Source of the DNA: Druceiella hillmani
Lineage: Eukaryota; Arthropoda; Insecta; Lepidoptera; Hepialidae
Assembly: GCA_039881145.1 (NCBI GenBank)
Contig: JAYKKI010000029.1
Coordinates: 23,062,001-23,126,000, forward strand
DNA: 64,000 nt
Reading direction: 5' to 3'
Position numbers and translations under genes: made by a program. The notes below the pieces were generated by a model. It was not told where the DNA came from. It saw only the letters and a list, made by a program, of their open reading frames with translations, and did not search any database. Below are positions 46,267 to 60,974 of the stretch, piece after piece. Every line of letters begins with the position of its first letter. Within the stretch, counting starts at the first letter, position 1.

Positions 46267-46612
46267 CAATAATGATGCAATATTTCACGATGCAATGAAA
46301 CAATAATCTCTTGACATCTCACTCATGTAAACAAATTGATAAATCTCATTTCTGGCAATTCTGGTTACTGCTAAGATTAGATTAGAACTTACAAATTTAC
46401 GTAGCACTCGATTGAGTTTCTTTTTGACATATTGTAAATGCATTTGACCAAAATTAATTATCTGTTCTTTGATCTTTAGATTTGATGAAAGGAAACTCAC
46501 TTGTTTATATTATGTTTAATAATATAACGAACATTTTCTTATGTAAATTTTAAAGTGTGGCAACATCCTTGCGTTGTATGTTGTGTTCTTTATAGTTACG
46601 AAATATTTAGAG

Positions 46613-46616
<4 letters not shown>

Positions 46617-46665
<49 letters not shown>
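46617..46665. repeat. (TA)n microsatellite with palindromic flanks
   Basis: TA array flanked by AGCGATA on the left and TATCGAAAATCGCT on the right, so the flanks are partly complementary. Confidence 0.9.
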
Positions 46666-46667
<2 letters not shown>

Positions 46668-48690
46668 AAATCGCTCATGATTAAAATGGTCAGAAGTTCA
46701 TGACCGATAAAATTTCGTAACTTTACGTAACTTTAATAATTCAGTCACTCCTTCAAAATTTTAACCTAAATTCCAATACTTATCCGTTCATAATATTAAA
46801 CTATTGCTTTAAAACAAAAAGGTCCTTGTAATTCCTCAGCATAGAAGTAACTGGTCTCAACGGAAGATCATATATAGCGTATGCCACAAAATTGTGGAAC
46901 CTACTAAATATAAATATACAAAATGCTAAGCTGAAAATGAAAACACCTTTCATATTTCATTTTAATTACCTTCCTATCCTTTTCCACTTTAAAAGAATTA
47001 AACTTTAAGAATTATAAAGAGTTATATCCCTCATATTCACGTGTAAATTTATTTATACTATGTCTATTCTGCTATATGGTAGAGCCATTTTATATACTAA
47101 AATTTTGCTCTTGCCTTATTGAGGTAAGAGATTGCACTTGCAGAAATAAATCCCTCATCTGTGTTTTTGACTTTGTAAGCTGTACTAAAATTTTAAAATT
47201 CAATGTGGTCCACATCGTCCTTGCATAACAAGTTTATATCGTCTATTTTGAGTCGCCGTATAACTCAATATTGAGATTTCTTATTTTTATGAAGCGACGC
47301 AAAAAATATTTTATGTATTTATTTTGTCAACATTCATCATTTTTGTAAAAAAATACGCTACTTTAGATGCAATTATTGACATTTGATGTACGCCTCGCCC
47401 GTGGTATTTTTAGTTGGGGCATAAACAACAAACTTGCGTATGGTAGGAGGTGGATTAAAAAGATTTATACGACACATAATTAACAATAAAAAGGTGTACG
47501 TGTAGCCAGCACATTGTAATAACGTAATAATAAACAATATAATAACGTACGTGACGTTATCTTAATGTTTACTTATCGATAAAGAAGAAAAAAAACGGAA
47601 TATGTTTAAATTTTGTAATGTTGACCTTAAAAATTGATTATAAAACAAAACAGATTTAATCATTTAAAGTAAATTTCACCAGTCCCTAGTTCGAAACTAA
47701 ATTAAATTCAATTATTTTGACGTGAAATAAAAAAAAATTGCTCCAAGCGGACAGTTATCTGCATTTGCCTATATACTCTGCCACGAAACGACATTTTTCT
47801 TAGCGAATTTTAAATCTCTTCTTATTAAGTGACTCATGTGACCGAGGCGGTGGCTATGTGTTAATGCGACATCAAACTTGAGTGAGTACATTTTAATATA
47901 TGCGACCTTGCTTCCCACGCATATCACGCCTTTTTGCTGTTCCATCAAACACATTGCATTATTATGTAAATATTACTCTAAAAATATTGCTTAATTTTGC
48001 AATGGTGATATACTTTTATTATACCGTCCGTTTTAGGCTACTTTGTTTCACGACCTAGGCACGGTATATTTACTTTTTAGTAAAATAGAACGTGGGCGAA
48101 CAATCCTCGTTAATTATTGATAAGTTGATAGAAACCCCGCACTGAGTACTTTGGAGCTATTGTTTCAATGAGAGATAGATAAAAGAAAGCAACTGAAAGT
48201 GAGTATCTTGCCTGCTACAGACATAATATTTTCCTCAAAAATTAGGCACCAATTTTCTTTTTAGTCTTTAGCAAAAATAAAAGTTAAAATTAATTTTAAA
48301 GCAATAATACAGATAAAAATCAAAGTGAAAAATTATTAGTGCTATTAGCACTGTAATTCGTGTGCGATGAAAGTTACACGTTACTAATGATAATCTTCGA
48401 TCAGAGTGATTTACACTTGAGCAAACATGTATAATTCTTTAAATTTGAACACATATCTTTTCTGCAAAAATACACTGGAAAAACACAAATTTCTCTCACG
48501 GTTGCACCATTTGTAGCATAAAAAACAAATGTACATGCTGTGTGGGTTGGATAATAAATATTGTATTGTATATAAATATTGTATTGTAGTACTTAATAAA
48601 AAAACTGTAAACATTGTTAAACGCTTGTAACCATAAGGTAATGGATGGCCGATTAATATTATGTTTTATTCGTATGTATAGTAACAAAGA
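46666..48690. other. AT-rich non-coding DNA
   Basis: No gene supported. Confidence 0.5.
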
Positions 48691-48694
48691 AAAA

Positions 48695-49755
48695 AAAATG
48701 TCAAGCACGAGTAGAACTTGCACTACGAGAATTCCGCACACATTCAGGTATTTTAAAACATTTAAGGGTACATAGAATTTCTATTAAACTGTTTAAAATA
48801 TTAATTTTTCGCAACATAAAATATATTGTCTACAATATCTTTCACAGACTTTAAAACATTGTGCATATTTAAAAAAATATAAGGTCTATAATAGGATAGT
48901 TCATGGGCATAGGCTTGTTAAAAACGCTATTTATTCATAATTTCGGAAATAAGGGGTTGAATAATGAATTACATTTTTTGAATATGTTTCAGTATACCCC
49001 TGAAAATATAACTAAAATTTTGAAAGCAGCCATTTTAAACAATACCCACACTATATATGGAGTTAACAAAATATATTTTTCTGAGTATTTAATTAGAAAT
49101 TGAAACTTTTGAGTTTTGGGCTGTTGAAGTATTTACGAGTTAATATGTTTTATTATAGGGTTTTTGGCTATATTTTTTATCATGAAAATGGAATAAGTAA
49201 TAACATTAAAAAACAGTTAAAATAAATATGTCGTACCTAGGACTTTTCAGTACAAAGTTATAAGACTTAAAAACTGACAAACTACGATTTATGCCAAAAC
49301 GCCCCATACAAAATACAACTGGCTTATGATGTCACTGGCCTGTTAGTTAGCATTCTTTATAAGGGAGTTTATTAAAGAGTTTTAGTATCTCGTTAAATAT
49401 TGCGTTTATGTTATATATTGCATATTATAATTCCTTCATATTTTTGTGTGGAAACTAAATTCATAATAACTTTTTCAATTTAATGAACATAAAATTGACA
49501 CTTTTTACTATTTAAAAATTTCGATTAATTGTTTGCCCCTTGCGTTATTTATTTCATCACAAGGTATTTTTAAGCCTACTCTGCAGTTTTAAAACATTTT
49601 CACAAAAAATATCGACATCAGTCAAATACCCTATTATGCCAAATTTCAAGTTTTTATGTCGTTTTTGGAAAAGACGACTGTGACAGATACACAGACCGGT
49701 ATATGAGCGATCTTATAAGGACTTCCTATTTTCCTTTTTGGATCCATAAAAATGA
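48695..49755 (+). repeat. GGTTCCGTA-type repeat, near full length
   Basis: Begins AATGTCAAGCACGAGT, ACTTGCACTACGAGAATTCC and ends CGATCTTATAAGGACTTCCT, ATTTTCCTTTTTGGATCC. These are the two boundary phrases of the family (start AAGTGCGAGT...CGAGGGTTCCG; end GATCTTATAAGGGTTCCGTTTTTCCTTTTTGG). At about 1.06 kb it is the longest copy here. The 66-codon frame inside is not convincing. Confidence 0.65.
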
Positions 49756-50660
49756 GTTTATATTTAAAGTAATAACTATTGAAATAATAATAAACGAATT
49801 TATTTGGTTTTCTAGATTATAAATTTAAAATTTGAAAATAATTATATTGTGTTATACCTTTGACGTTTTGTATGAAGGTATTGTTTTCATGTAATTTAAA
49901 ACTGAAAGGAGCAATGATAGAGTATAAGCTACTTTCAGTTACGTTCATCATAACTGCAGTTCCACTAATCACAAACTTGCAGAAGTATAGATTTTTCTGG
50001 AAGATTCCGTTTTATATACGTATAGAAATCCTGAGTTCTACAATTTTTCCGCTCATCTAAAAAAGAAAAAAATAACTTTTAATTGTCTTTTAAATAAAAT
50101 AGGTCAGAAATCCTGTCGCGAGTCCACTCGTAATAGCGTAGAACTAAGTTCCTCAATTGCTTTAATACATATCCATAATAATGACCGTAGCAATGAAACG
50201 GCCAGCTAATTAAGAACGGAAGGTGTAAATTACAGCACCGATAAATTTGGCATCTGAAGTTATTTTTTACTAAACATACACAAAGCGTCTGCGCTAGCTC
50301 CATGTCTACTCCCTTGGGGAGCATAATTCCGTTATTCTACCTGTCTTAAAAAGTACCCACGCAATTATAGACATATAAAAGAAAATCATATGAAAATAAA
50401 ATTATTAGTACTCAAATTTTAAGTGAAAAACAAAACATTTCAAAAACAAATTTTCATTTTCACAATAAAACCTTTCTCATTGCCCAGACTTCGTTGAAAC
50501 ACGGTCGACGTAAATTTGGATTTTGGTTTTCTATTTTTTTCCGTATGGATACTGTTGAAAACATTCCTCCGTTCAACGTTCTCATTATATTTTCGTTTAA
50601 ATGATGAAAGTATTAAGTTCCCATCAAGGAGGCCTTAGTTAAAGAAAGGGTTTTCGAAGG
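49756..50660. other. Non-coding DNA
   Basis: Nothing recognised. Confidence 0.5.
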
Positions 50661-50900
50661 AAATGATAGCAGATAAGAACGAATCACATAGGAGTACATT
50701 GGCAAAGAATATTAACTATTGCTACGTAAAGAAGCGACACTCACCTCCCCGCGGCAATGTAACGTCACCCGTGGATAACGGGTACGATCATGTGCACGCG
50801 TTCCCAGGTTGCCGCTTGCTGCGTGTGCTTGTGATTTCTTTAATTGTACGATGTTTGGTTGAGTTTAACTTGTGTAATTCAGTGTTACTATTATGATTAA
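50661..50900. other. GC-richer islet with a splice-donor-like site on minus
   Basis: CCTCCCCGCGGCAATG-type sequence at about 50740-50760 reads GGGGAGGTGAGTG on the minus strand, a strong 5' splice-site match. The plus-strand frame here (77 codons) has no known domain. It could be a short upstream exon of a minus-strand gene outside the window. Confidence 0.2.
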
Positions 50901-53900
50901 CTATTTATAGTAAATACATTTTTAATTATAATTAGTTTTTAAGTTTATAATTAACTATTTATAGTAATTCAATATAACAGTCCGTTATTTCTCTATACAA
51001 GTGCTTAAAAAGAATAAAGTCCCTAATGATAGGAGATTGTTTTGTCTCCATTTTTTTTTGTTCGTTGTAAATAATTTTATTTTGCTTCACCAACTTGTTT
51101 AGTTAGTACCTATAATTTTGTGTCAACTAACATGTCACTGAGCAGTTTTAAATTTCAAACTGTTTCAAATAGATTGGTTTGAACGCGATGTGTTTGGAAA
51201 ACATATTCTTGTAGTGTCGGCTGTAGGCATGTTATATTGTTTATTAAGAGATATTTCACATAAAGCAAATCTAATCGGGTCAAAAGTACAACGAAGACAA
51301 TATTTCAGTGTATCATATTTATACATAAACAAAATATATTTTTATTTAAGATTTTATTTCGTTTTAAAATCCATACTAAGTACATTTTTTTCAAATGCTA
51401 TCTTAATATTATTATTATCAAATCCCTTTCACTCAATTAAATGTATAGTGTAAAATATTTATTCACATAATTACATTTTTACAATTAGATAATAATAAAG
51501 TCGCGTGCGCCAGTGCAAAGCTACTACGTGCCAGCGTGCTATCGAGACAGTCATTCGATCGACGCTATTGGGTAGAAAGAAAAACAGTTATGTTGCTGAC
51601 GTCAACACGCTTGATTGGCGCAATTGTCCGCAACGATCGAGGCTGATATGTAGTAATAGTAAATATTTTTATCTGCACGCTGCTGACACAAACGGATACG
51701 GATACGGATTACATACGTACTCGGTATGTAATAGTGTAGGCAATTAAATCTGTTCGCTATATGGAGTGTCAGGGATGTGACATGGGTCTGTATGTTTACG
51801 TACGTACATGCATACACATGGGCGCTTAAAAAGCTTATAAAATCATAAAGGAACATGCGATCGATTACAGGTTATAGTTGACTGTGCTAACAAAACGAAC
51901 AACACTATAAGTTTTCGAGTTTGGAAATCCGTTCCATGCTTGGAACGTTTGGAAATGGAAATGGAAATCCATTCCATGCTTCATTGTAAAATTTAAACCT
52001 ACTTCCCGCAAAAACTAAAGAAAATTTGAATTGGAATTGAAATATATTCTGTTATTTTTAGTTATACCCGGAACAATATTTTTAGATATAAAGGCACAAA
52101 ACTAATTTTTTCCATACACTAGAAAAATATTGGCAGGCTACGTGTGCAATAGAAGGTCACTGCCACATTAAGGCCCTTACTGTAGTTACGTTGTTTAGCA
52201 GCTCAGATTACAGAGGTTATTTTTTTCTGGCAGAACTCTGATAAGTCGCTACTCTTGACGCGAAATCGTCCAAAAATGTTCGTGACATAACACCAGGTTG
52301 CTTTATTTAGTATTAAATTGTGACTTTCATATTTTATTAACAGTATTATCTCTGTTTGATGAAACTTTTTGCTAGTTCCATTTTTCTATCATTAGTTCGA
52401 TTTAGTCTTAATTTTTTTTTAGAAATTAGGTATATGCATTTGTTCGTAGCCGATGGAATAATACAGTTTTTCTTATATACGATATTTTATTGCTTATGTC
52501 ATCATTTCTCAGGTACCAAATTCAAAATATTTTTATAATTATCTTTGTTCAAATATATTTATAAGTTCAATAGTTTTTACGCAAGACAGTAACATATAAA
52601 AAGGATAAATGTACAAAAAATCAGTTTTTTATATTTACCCACACGGCATAAGATACAGTATACTTTCATTATGTCATATATTAAGCCTGTTGATCCAACA
52701 AATTAAATAACTAATTTCTTCTTAATTGGCTATATATTATAAGACTATGTAATTGAAAAATGGTTCAGATTGAAGTGCACTGCATGATTTTTTCGACACT
52801 TTTTGTTAATGTTGCAATATAAAAAATACTGGTGAAATATATACTCTGACTATAATACTCAGCTATTATCTTTTTACGTATTTATTGTATATACATATAA
52901 CAGGATGAAAAGATATAAATACACCCATGTGAAAAATGTTTGGACATAAATAAATATGTATTGGACATAAATAATATGACATAAATAAATAAATTGTTTT
53001 ATATCTAAATATTGCTCTACAGATAATGTAGCGATTAAATATCTACTTAAACACTCATTATATGAAATTAATAACTATTTATCCCACATCTTATTACTAT
53101 CTACATTATCTCACATCAGAATTTCTCTTATGTTTATAGCACGTATATTAATATATCATAATATTCATGTGTCTGTATGCGATATATGCTTAATTTCTCA
53201 GTAATGTCGATAAAAATCCGCTAACACTTCGGTTAATAAAAATTTGTTGTAGATTCGGAAATTGCTTGCTTCAAACTTATATTTTGCACATTTTTTTGAG
53301 AAGCAAAATAAATATTACGCCCTTCCGCATATTATATACCAATTTAAGTACAATGGGTTAAATTTAAAAACGCATAACATGCGATTCTTACGATAACATG
53401 TAACTATATTTCTAGGCAATTAATTTATTTCCGGTTAAAAGTATGTTGTTTTTTACTAAAACTGAAACTGGAAGTTTACGGGTCTATAAGCTATATTAAT
53501 TACAACGTAATAAAGTAAATTTGTTATATTATATATTTTTAAAAGATATTTTGATATCAATTTACAAATGTGGATGGAAAGATTTTGCTGCATTTTTTAG
53601 CAAGGGGAGCTTCGAAAAATTACATATAACAATAAATTGACTGTAGATAAATCAAATTAAATCAAGTTATATTTAAAAAAATGTTAATTCCCTCTTAACT
53701 TTAAATTGAATCCATGACTTCAAAAAGTTACTGGTTATGTTGAATAATTACATATTTGTATGGGGACCAGGCTTAAAAATAGTATACGCAATAATATACT
53801 AAAATTGATAAATGTTAATCTGAATACTTCGTGTTTGTTTCAATGAGATAATAATTTAATTTGTTTTCGATATTTATTGCGAATTGGTTAGTTTCAACGT

Positions 53901-55369
53901 TTACCGGTCATTATCAAACTAATATGTAAATAGAAAAGTGTTATCGAATTTTCTGTACTTGCCCCATCGAAAAACGTTTTACATTATGTATGTGATAAAG
54001 TCTCGATTAACTGATTAAAATCATTTATGACAGTGGTTTTTTTTATGTTTGAAAATTATTTTATTACTATATATACTTTTTCACAATTAACAAAAAAGGG
54101 CAAATGAGGAAAAAATTCACGTCACGCGATTTTTTTAATACATTAATGAATTCAGAAATTTAATTCTATACCTCATTGAAATGAATTTTCTTCTATACAG
54201 GTGTAAAAAATTAGGTCTTTTTCTTTTTTAATAAAGCAAAAATACAAATAAACAATATGTATATACAATGCAAATCTAACTACACTATATAGAGGAGTAC
54301 AAAATATGCGTGTACATACATACAAACACACGCAAAAACAGATAAAAACATTTACATGAATTTAAAAGTTCCTAGGTTTTGATGTCGTTCTTTCTTATCA
54401 TATACTAGATCACTAGTATTAATACGCAACTGAATTTTATATTTTAGTTATTTATAAGTGAATGACGGAAATTTATTATTTAAAGGGCATGTAAAAATTA
54501 AATGGTTAAGATCGCCCCCCCCCCCCCCACCCCACAACCCCGCGAATTGGAGACTCTCCGATACCACCGAGGTTTCCTTTCTAGAAACGATATATTTTAG
54601 AACTAAGTTTTTGAGGGTATAGTTGATTGGACCTGAAAGTACTCAGCACTCGTGATCTTAGATAGTCTTTCTCACGCCTTTCGATAGTAAGAGACAATCC
54701 AGGAACGAATCGTAGAAGGAGATCTACAAATTAAGAGTAAAACGTGGATCTCCATTCACAGCGACGAACTGAGCTTTTGCATCTATTTCATTACTTATAC
54801 CTTCATTTTCTTAAAGGCCGAAATTGAAAGTGAATTTTTCGTTATTACACGAATTTATAGCGTATTAATATATTGGACACGACAGTGTTAAAGTTTTCGT
54901 CCAAAATGTTGGCAAGTATTTTTTTTTAAATTTGTTGGCATAGAAATTACGAATTTTATGTCAACCATTCATTTAAGAGGTCATACTTTAGAAGGTCATA
55001 ACTATCTTGACTTTTAGCAGTCTTTTTTTGCTTGGCATACTGCATGTTATGAGATCACGCTTGCGGTTTGTGCGCTGTGCGGATGAATTATAAAGATATC
55101 CTGCTAGAAGGTGGACACAATGTAATTAAAATAATTTAAATCTAAATGTCACGTCCACTTAAGTGACATCTTAAACTTTAGGAATATTTATATTATGACT
55201 TCTTCAGTATTAATATGTATTAGAAGAATTGAAGGATTCCCTGCCCGGATTATCGTCTACTTAATGAATTTAATTTTAATATTGAATCAAATTTTGTACT
55301 TATAATCAGTATTTATACTTATAAGCAGAATTGGAGGATTTCCTGCCTAGATCTTAATGCAATTTTGCA
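50901..55369. other. AT-rich non-coding DNA
   Basis: Contains a slightly GC-richer patch at 51500-51740, a short repeat of TGGAAATCC(A/G)TTCCATGC at 51923-51985, and a C14 run at 54515-54528. No gene supported. Confidence 0.5.
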
Positions 55370-55379
55370 CGTCAAAAGA

Positions 55380-55925
55380 TCGAATGTTATTTTTGGAAAT
55401 GTTGCCTTTCTTCGTCCTCACGGCGTAAAGATGTTGTCTCCTATATATTTCAAAACGTAAAACATGGATTAAAAAATTAAATCTAGAATCATCACTATAG
55501 TTTTCCTTAAAACCTTTGCATAGGTTTTTATAAACCCTATTTTAAGGATGAGGGAAACATATTTTTTTCATTTTACATATAGTTATGAAAAAAATGTTTT
55601 TGAGACCCTTAACGACTAATCATTTCGAACGACGTCGCACACTATTTATGGACGTTTTAAATGTTATTAGTGTACTTAATTTACCGCCACGCCCTCCCAT
55701 CTCTAAAATGTCTATATGAAAAATTTTGAGTTTTAACCATTGAGATATGTTATATTGTTACCATTCCATGTTATCATACCATTTCATGTTTGTACCTGAA
55801 GCGTTTTCTGAGAAAAACGGCTGCTATAAATAGATAGACAAGTAAGTGATCATATATGGTTTCCGTTCTCCGGTACCCGATTCTCCTTTTGTGGTACGGA
55901 ATTCTAAAAACCAAAATCTCTTTTA
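55380..55925 (+). repeat. GGTTCCGTA-type repeat, divergent
   Basis: Ends with GGTTTCCGTTCTCCGGTACC, CTCCTTTTGTGGTACGGAAT, a degraded form of the family end, preceded by GATAGACAAGTAAGTGATCA. The start is uncertain. Confidence 0.5.
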
Positions 55926-58900
55926 ATTTTTAAATAAATTTTTAAATTTTATTTTTCACTAAAATTGTAATTGCTAAGGTCTTTTTTAATATCTTATAGA
56001 TTTTGATCCAAAATTAAAAAGAAAATTATTATAATAGATATAATAATAAACTTTAAGTTTGGTTATTGTTTTTTATTTATTTATTGTAATCTATTGAATA
56101 ATAGAGCGATATTTGTAAATATATTTTCTATAGATATCCGAGAAACACACTACCAAAATTTAAAAAATAAGTTTAAACAAATTGTAGTAAATATTTACTA
56201 CAAGTTTTATATATATATACATATATATATTTGTCACTAAAATAATCTCATTAAAAAAAGAACGTAGCGGTTACGATTTTAGTGACAAAAAAGTTTAAAA
56301 ATAATTTATTTGTATGTTTATAATGGATACCATAAAATGTTGTGAAATTAAGTTTTATTTTTTAAAATTTTTTTTGTGAATCAGTCGCATTTAATCGTTT
56401 AAAGCAGCTACGAGTAAGATGAACTTTGTTTCCCTTACGCGACCTGGCGCCGCCGCTTTCTTAGCCACGCATGCACAGCGCTTCCTGCTTGACAGCAGTT
56501 TAAGGCACGCCTCATAAATGTTAATATAGGTCCGTAATGTCAACACTTACACAAAGGTTTTATACACAAAAACCTTCCAGAATATACAACTTACATAACT
56601 GCAAAAACCGTATCAAAATAAATCCAGTAACACTTGTGTTTAAAGAAAATAGACAGAAAAAGAGATAGATAAGTATTGTGTTTCATGTTCTTATATTCAG
56701 ATATTTCACCTATTCCGCTATAATTTTTTTCTATAGTAATTGTAATAAATACTTGCTTTTCTGTTCCACGTCTTTTCACATCTTTTTCTTTTAAACTTTT
56801 CTCAAATTTATTCATCCAGGTTTTTTTTAATTTTCCATATTCTTTTTTCCCAATAATTTCTCCCGTATATACGCTTTTGTCGACCTTTTATTATTATTTC
56901 ATTAAACATGGCCCAATATTTAGTTTAATATTTTTTATTTATCCTTATAACTACACTTTCTTCGATATCGCTTACTCGTCGAACACACATTTTTAATTCT
57001 ATAACGTAAACGTTTTCCTGGTTTCAAATGCATTCATATGTGAGTCATTTTTACCATTACGATAAAATTCTGCTTTTTTTAACTACTTTCATAGGAGCGC
57101 CATTCATTCATTCAGCTATGTCTCGTTATTGTATCATAATAAAATAAAACCTTGCACCTGTCAAACAAGCAAAAGTAACCAAAAGCACAAACTCAATGTC
57201 GAGGGCTTATATCGAAACAGAAGCGTGTATATTTAAAAAAATAACAGTTACGAAATCTGGTTGGAACAAATAAAGATAGCGACCATACATTTTATGCTAT
57301 AAAATTATATTTGAAACAATTACTATACTGTTCCCACGAATTGCATACGTTGACAAAGCGTCAAGATAAGCGGTTCAACCTTCTGAAATAGACCAACCTT
57401 GTCAAACGTTCTGACGAATTTGCACAAAGTTCGAAAACTTTTTTCCACATGAGCCACCGGAGAAATGGAACACTGGTAAACAATGAATGTTTTATTCTAC
57501 CTTTAATGCCATTCAAAGTGTTGATATTACTGGTTAACCATTGTCACCACAATGGAACACTATCCATACTGAACCTGGTCTATATTTCGGGTTTATTGTT
57601 TTTAAATTAGGAAAAAAACAAAGGTTACAATAGTACTTTTATTCATACCACACACTGTAGGCTAACATAACTTCAACAAAAACTTAACAACTACACATCA
57701 ACTTAATAATAAAACAATAATTAACGTTGCAAAAGGCCAAAACAGACAACAATAGTGCCGGGGGGTAATTACGTGCACAGAACGACTCTGAGTCGTGGTT
57801 TTTCGAAACTTCAATTGCGCTAATAATTATTATCGAATGTACGAAGAGTGCGGACAGACGGTCACGTTGCGGTTGCCGCGACGCTGTGGCAATGCAATTG
57901 GCCATCACATCTTCTGTAATGTCGTGTGAGTTTTGATGCCTAAGATGTGAGAGCATCCTTGGATTGCGTCGCGCGAATGCGAGAGGGTGTATAGACATTG
58001 ACGTTTTGCTGAATTTGTACAATGTTCGTGTAATAATCAACACTACAAATTACAGCTTTGGTATGTTTTTAGTTTTTTTTTGTATACTTGCCTACCCATT
58101 TAAACCAGTTTAATGAATTTTATTTGAATTTTCGTAATACTTATAACAGGAGAAACCAATGATTCTCTAAAAGAAAAAGAAATATGCGAAATTCAGAAAC
58201 TAGTGCAAATGAAAATTCTGAGCTATTTGTCAATTATACCTCATGTAATTTAATATTAATTTAATAATTCTCTGAATACTGTTGTTTTGAGTTCTAGTTT
58301 CTACTTCATAATTTTCGTAAGTTAAATTACTAATAACAATAAATTATTAAAACCCTCTATGTGTTGCTCTAAGACTAACATTTAGTTAAAATAATCTGGA
58401 AGACCGGAAGACTTGGGAACCCAAATTTGATAAAATATGTGGCGACTATTTTTTCTATATTAACGTATTTTTTCAAAATGGTCTCATAACAAAACTTAAA
58501 ATAGAGTTTTATAGAGTTGCTTATTAAGAGCTCCGTAAGCATAGAAAATAAATGGAAGTATACTCTTCGTATATGGGACATGAGTATCAGTCGCCGCAAT
58601 GACCCTGATCAGTCCGTTACAGCTTATAGTTTAAGTAAAACACAGACTTACAATTTATTTACTTAGAATTAAAATAGAATGGTGTAATTATTTCATTACA
58701 TTGGTGTGTGGTGTGTCAATCTAATGTGCTATAAAAAGATAAATTTAGTAGATAATATGGTACTCAAGGTCCAATTAATAAAATTAATTATAATAAAATA
58801 CTATAAACAACGTATATTAAATATACTACAAATGACAAGTTAAGTGAGCATCAGTTATTGATTTTGAAATAACTTTAGCTTTTGTTTCTAAAAGTAACGT

Positions 58901-60970
58901 ATTGTACAATTCCAAGAGTATTTAAATTTATTCACGTTTTTTATTTGTGGTTTATCAAACCACAAATTATTGCTATGCAATAAACTTATATCTATAATTT
59001 ATGTAAAGACGTAATAGATACAATTTAATGCAAATATTCGGCACAGGTATGTAGATTTTTGCTGTTGCTTTGGGGTTTTTTATATCAGATTTAACTTATT
59101 TTATTAACTAAGTTGGAAAAAGTGGAATATTTATAAAATCAACTCATTCTTTGCTCTTCCGATTATTTGTATATAATATAGAGATTTTCCTTAGAAATCA
59201 TTTTAAAAAAAACATATTATTTATGGTAATAATTACTAATGCGTCAAACACCATTCGTGTTTGGTCCTAAAAATTTCATGTGGTATTTTAGTGGTAAGTT
59301 TTAAGAAGGTAAATGAGCACATTACATAAAAGGAAACGTAGTATGAGAAAAAGAAAAATATAAAATGAAATTTAAGAGAAATTCTTTAAAAACAATTGCA
59401 ATCTTTATTTTATCATTTATTTTTAAAATGACAACTTCATAAAAGGCAAAAACTGTTCCGTCAGATTTGTATCAAAAAAATAACAGTAACATTAGACTGA
59501 TAATAATCCAGGTTATTTGTAATTAAGTACAAGAAAAGTTTACTAATTAAAGATAGCTGCAGTTTCATAATTTAAATTTATTAGAATATGTTAGAAACCA
59601 AATTACATCGAGGCAAGTGGGGTAGTAGCACTCATTTTATTCTTTAAATTAGAAAATTTCAAATGAAATGCGACAAAATAGTGTTAGTTATTTAGAGCAA
59701 GAAACTCCAAAGATATTTCATCAAAGAAAATCGAAAGAAACTCCAAAGAATTGATTATAATTTAAAAAATAAACAATATATTTTAGTAATAAAGTAAAAT
59801 AAAACATAATCAAATGAGCTCACTTAACAGAACGTAAGGGTTTCTACGTGCAGTAATTTAGGTATGTGTAAGACATACTGATGTATTTATTAAAATCGGA
59901 ATTAAATTAATAATGTAGAAATTCTCGCTTTTAATTGTAGTTACTCTAATTATATTCTGAAGTAAGTGTAGTTACTCTAATTATATTTCTAAGTAACCAG
60001 ATTTTCGCACTGAAGCCATATCGTTATTTCCTACCAAACGGCGTGGTGCATGCGGAGTTTAAATTGTTTTTGATATTTAGATTTTATAAAATTTTTCATA
60101 AGAACAAGTCAGAATTAAAAAAAAAATTAGCTAACCGTACATAAATAAAGACGTAACCAACTCATATATTAAGCACGCTCGATATTTTTAGCTCCTCATT
60201 ATTTTTTAGTTCATCTAATTTTTTTCTCCACCGTTATCACACTCGCTAACACAATGGAACACTTTCTCGTTGTCGCCCAGTTATTATAGTTTAAGGCCAT
60301 TCTATCGAACTTGTCTCTTTCATTTATGTTTTTTGATAAAATTATTTCTTAGTTCTCATCACGTCTATCATTATTTTTCCTTATTCGTGCAATATTAATA
60401 TCTAATCTTTCTCCTTCAACCAACGCATCAAAAAATAAAACATGTTATGGAACATCTTGCAGTCAGTAAAGAAAAAATAATATAAGAGACCAGAAAATAA
60501 ATAATGAAAAAACCTGAAAAGTAAATTTTCAACCTTTACTAAGAAACGTTCCAAATATCAGGATACAAAATTTAAAATGTTAAGTTACTAGATCACTTAA
60601 CATACAAAAGTGTCAATGTTTAAAGTTAACGGATTAATCATATTCTATTACAAACATTACATTTAATTTAGTCCTCATTAGGTGGATATATGTATTTTTC
60701 ACCACATCGTGATATATAATAATCTTTTTATTTTCTTATTTCCAACACTTTTATTACTGACAATCTTGTTCTTGGCAGTCTTAGTAGTTATGGTTATATT
60801 GAATTAAATCTGAACTTATTTCCTTCTTCAATATTTTCACTTCTTCTTTTCTAATTCTAATTTAAAGGGCCTATCGTTTTCAATTATCGATTTCTTACTT
60901 TTCTTTCGTATGTTTTGTACTGTTACCCTCAGAAGTGACGCTCTACTTTTCTTACAGAAAGTCTCTCTAC
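55926..60970. other. AT-rich non-coding DNA with small GC-richer patches
   Basis: GC-richer patches lie at 56400-56510 and 57750-58000. There is a perfect 11-bp hairpin ATTTGTGGTTT/AAACCACAAAT at 58943-58967 and a 31-bp direct repeat at 59936-59996. No gene supported. Confidence 0.5.
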
Positions 60971-60974
60971 TTTA

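Noticed and set aside
45981..46298. 105-codon frame as a small secreted or membrane protein
   Set aside because: Hydrophobic content follows from the AT-rich DNA, the frame runs across a perfect hairpin and ends just past it, and it shows no known domain.
54515..54528. C14 run as part of a quadruplex-forming motif on the minus strand
   Set aside because: A single long homopolymer can in principle form such structures, but there is no gene context, and runs like this are prone to sequencing error.
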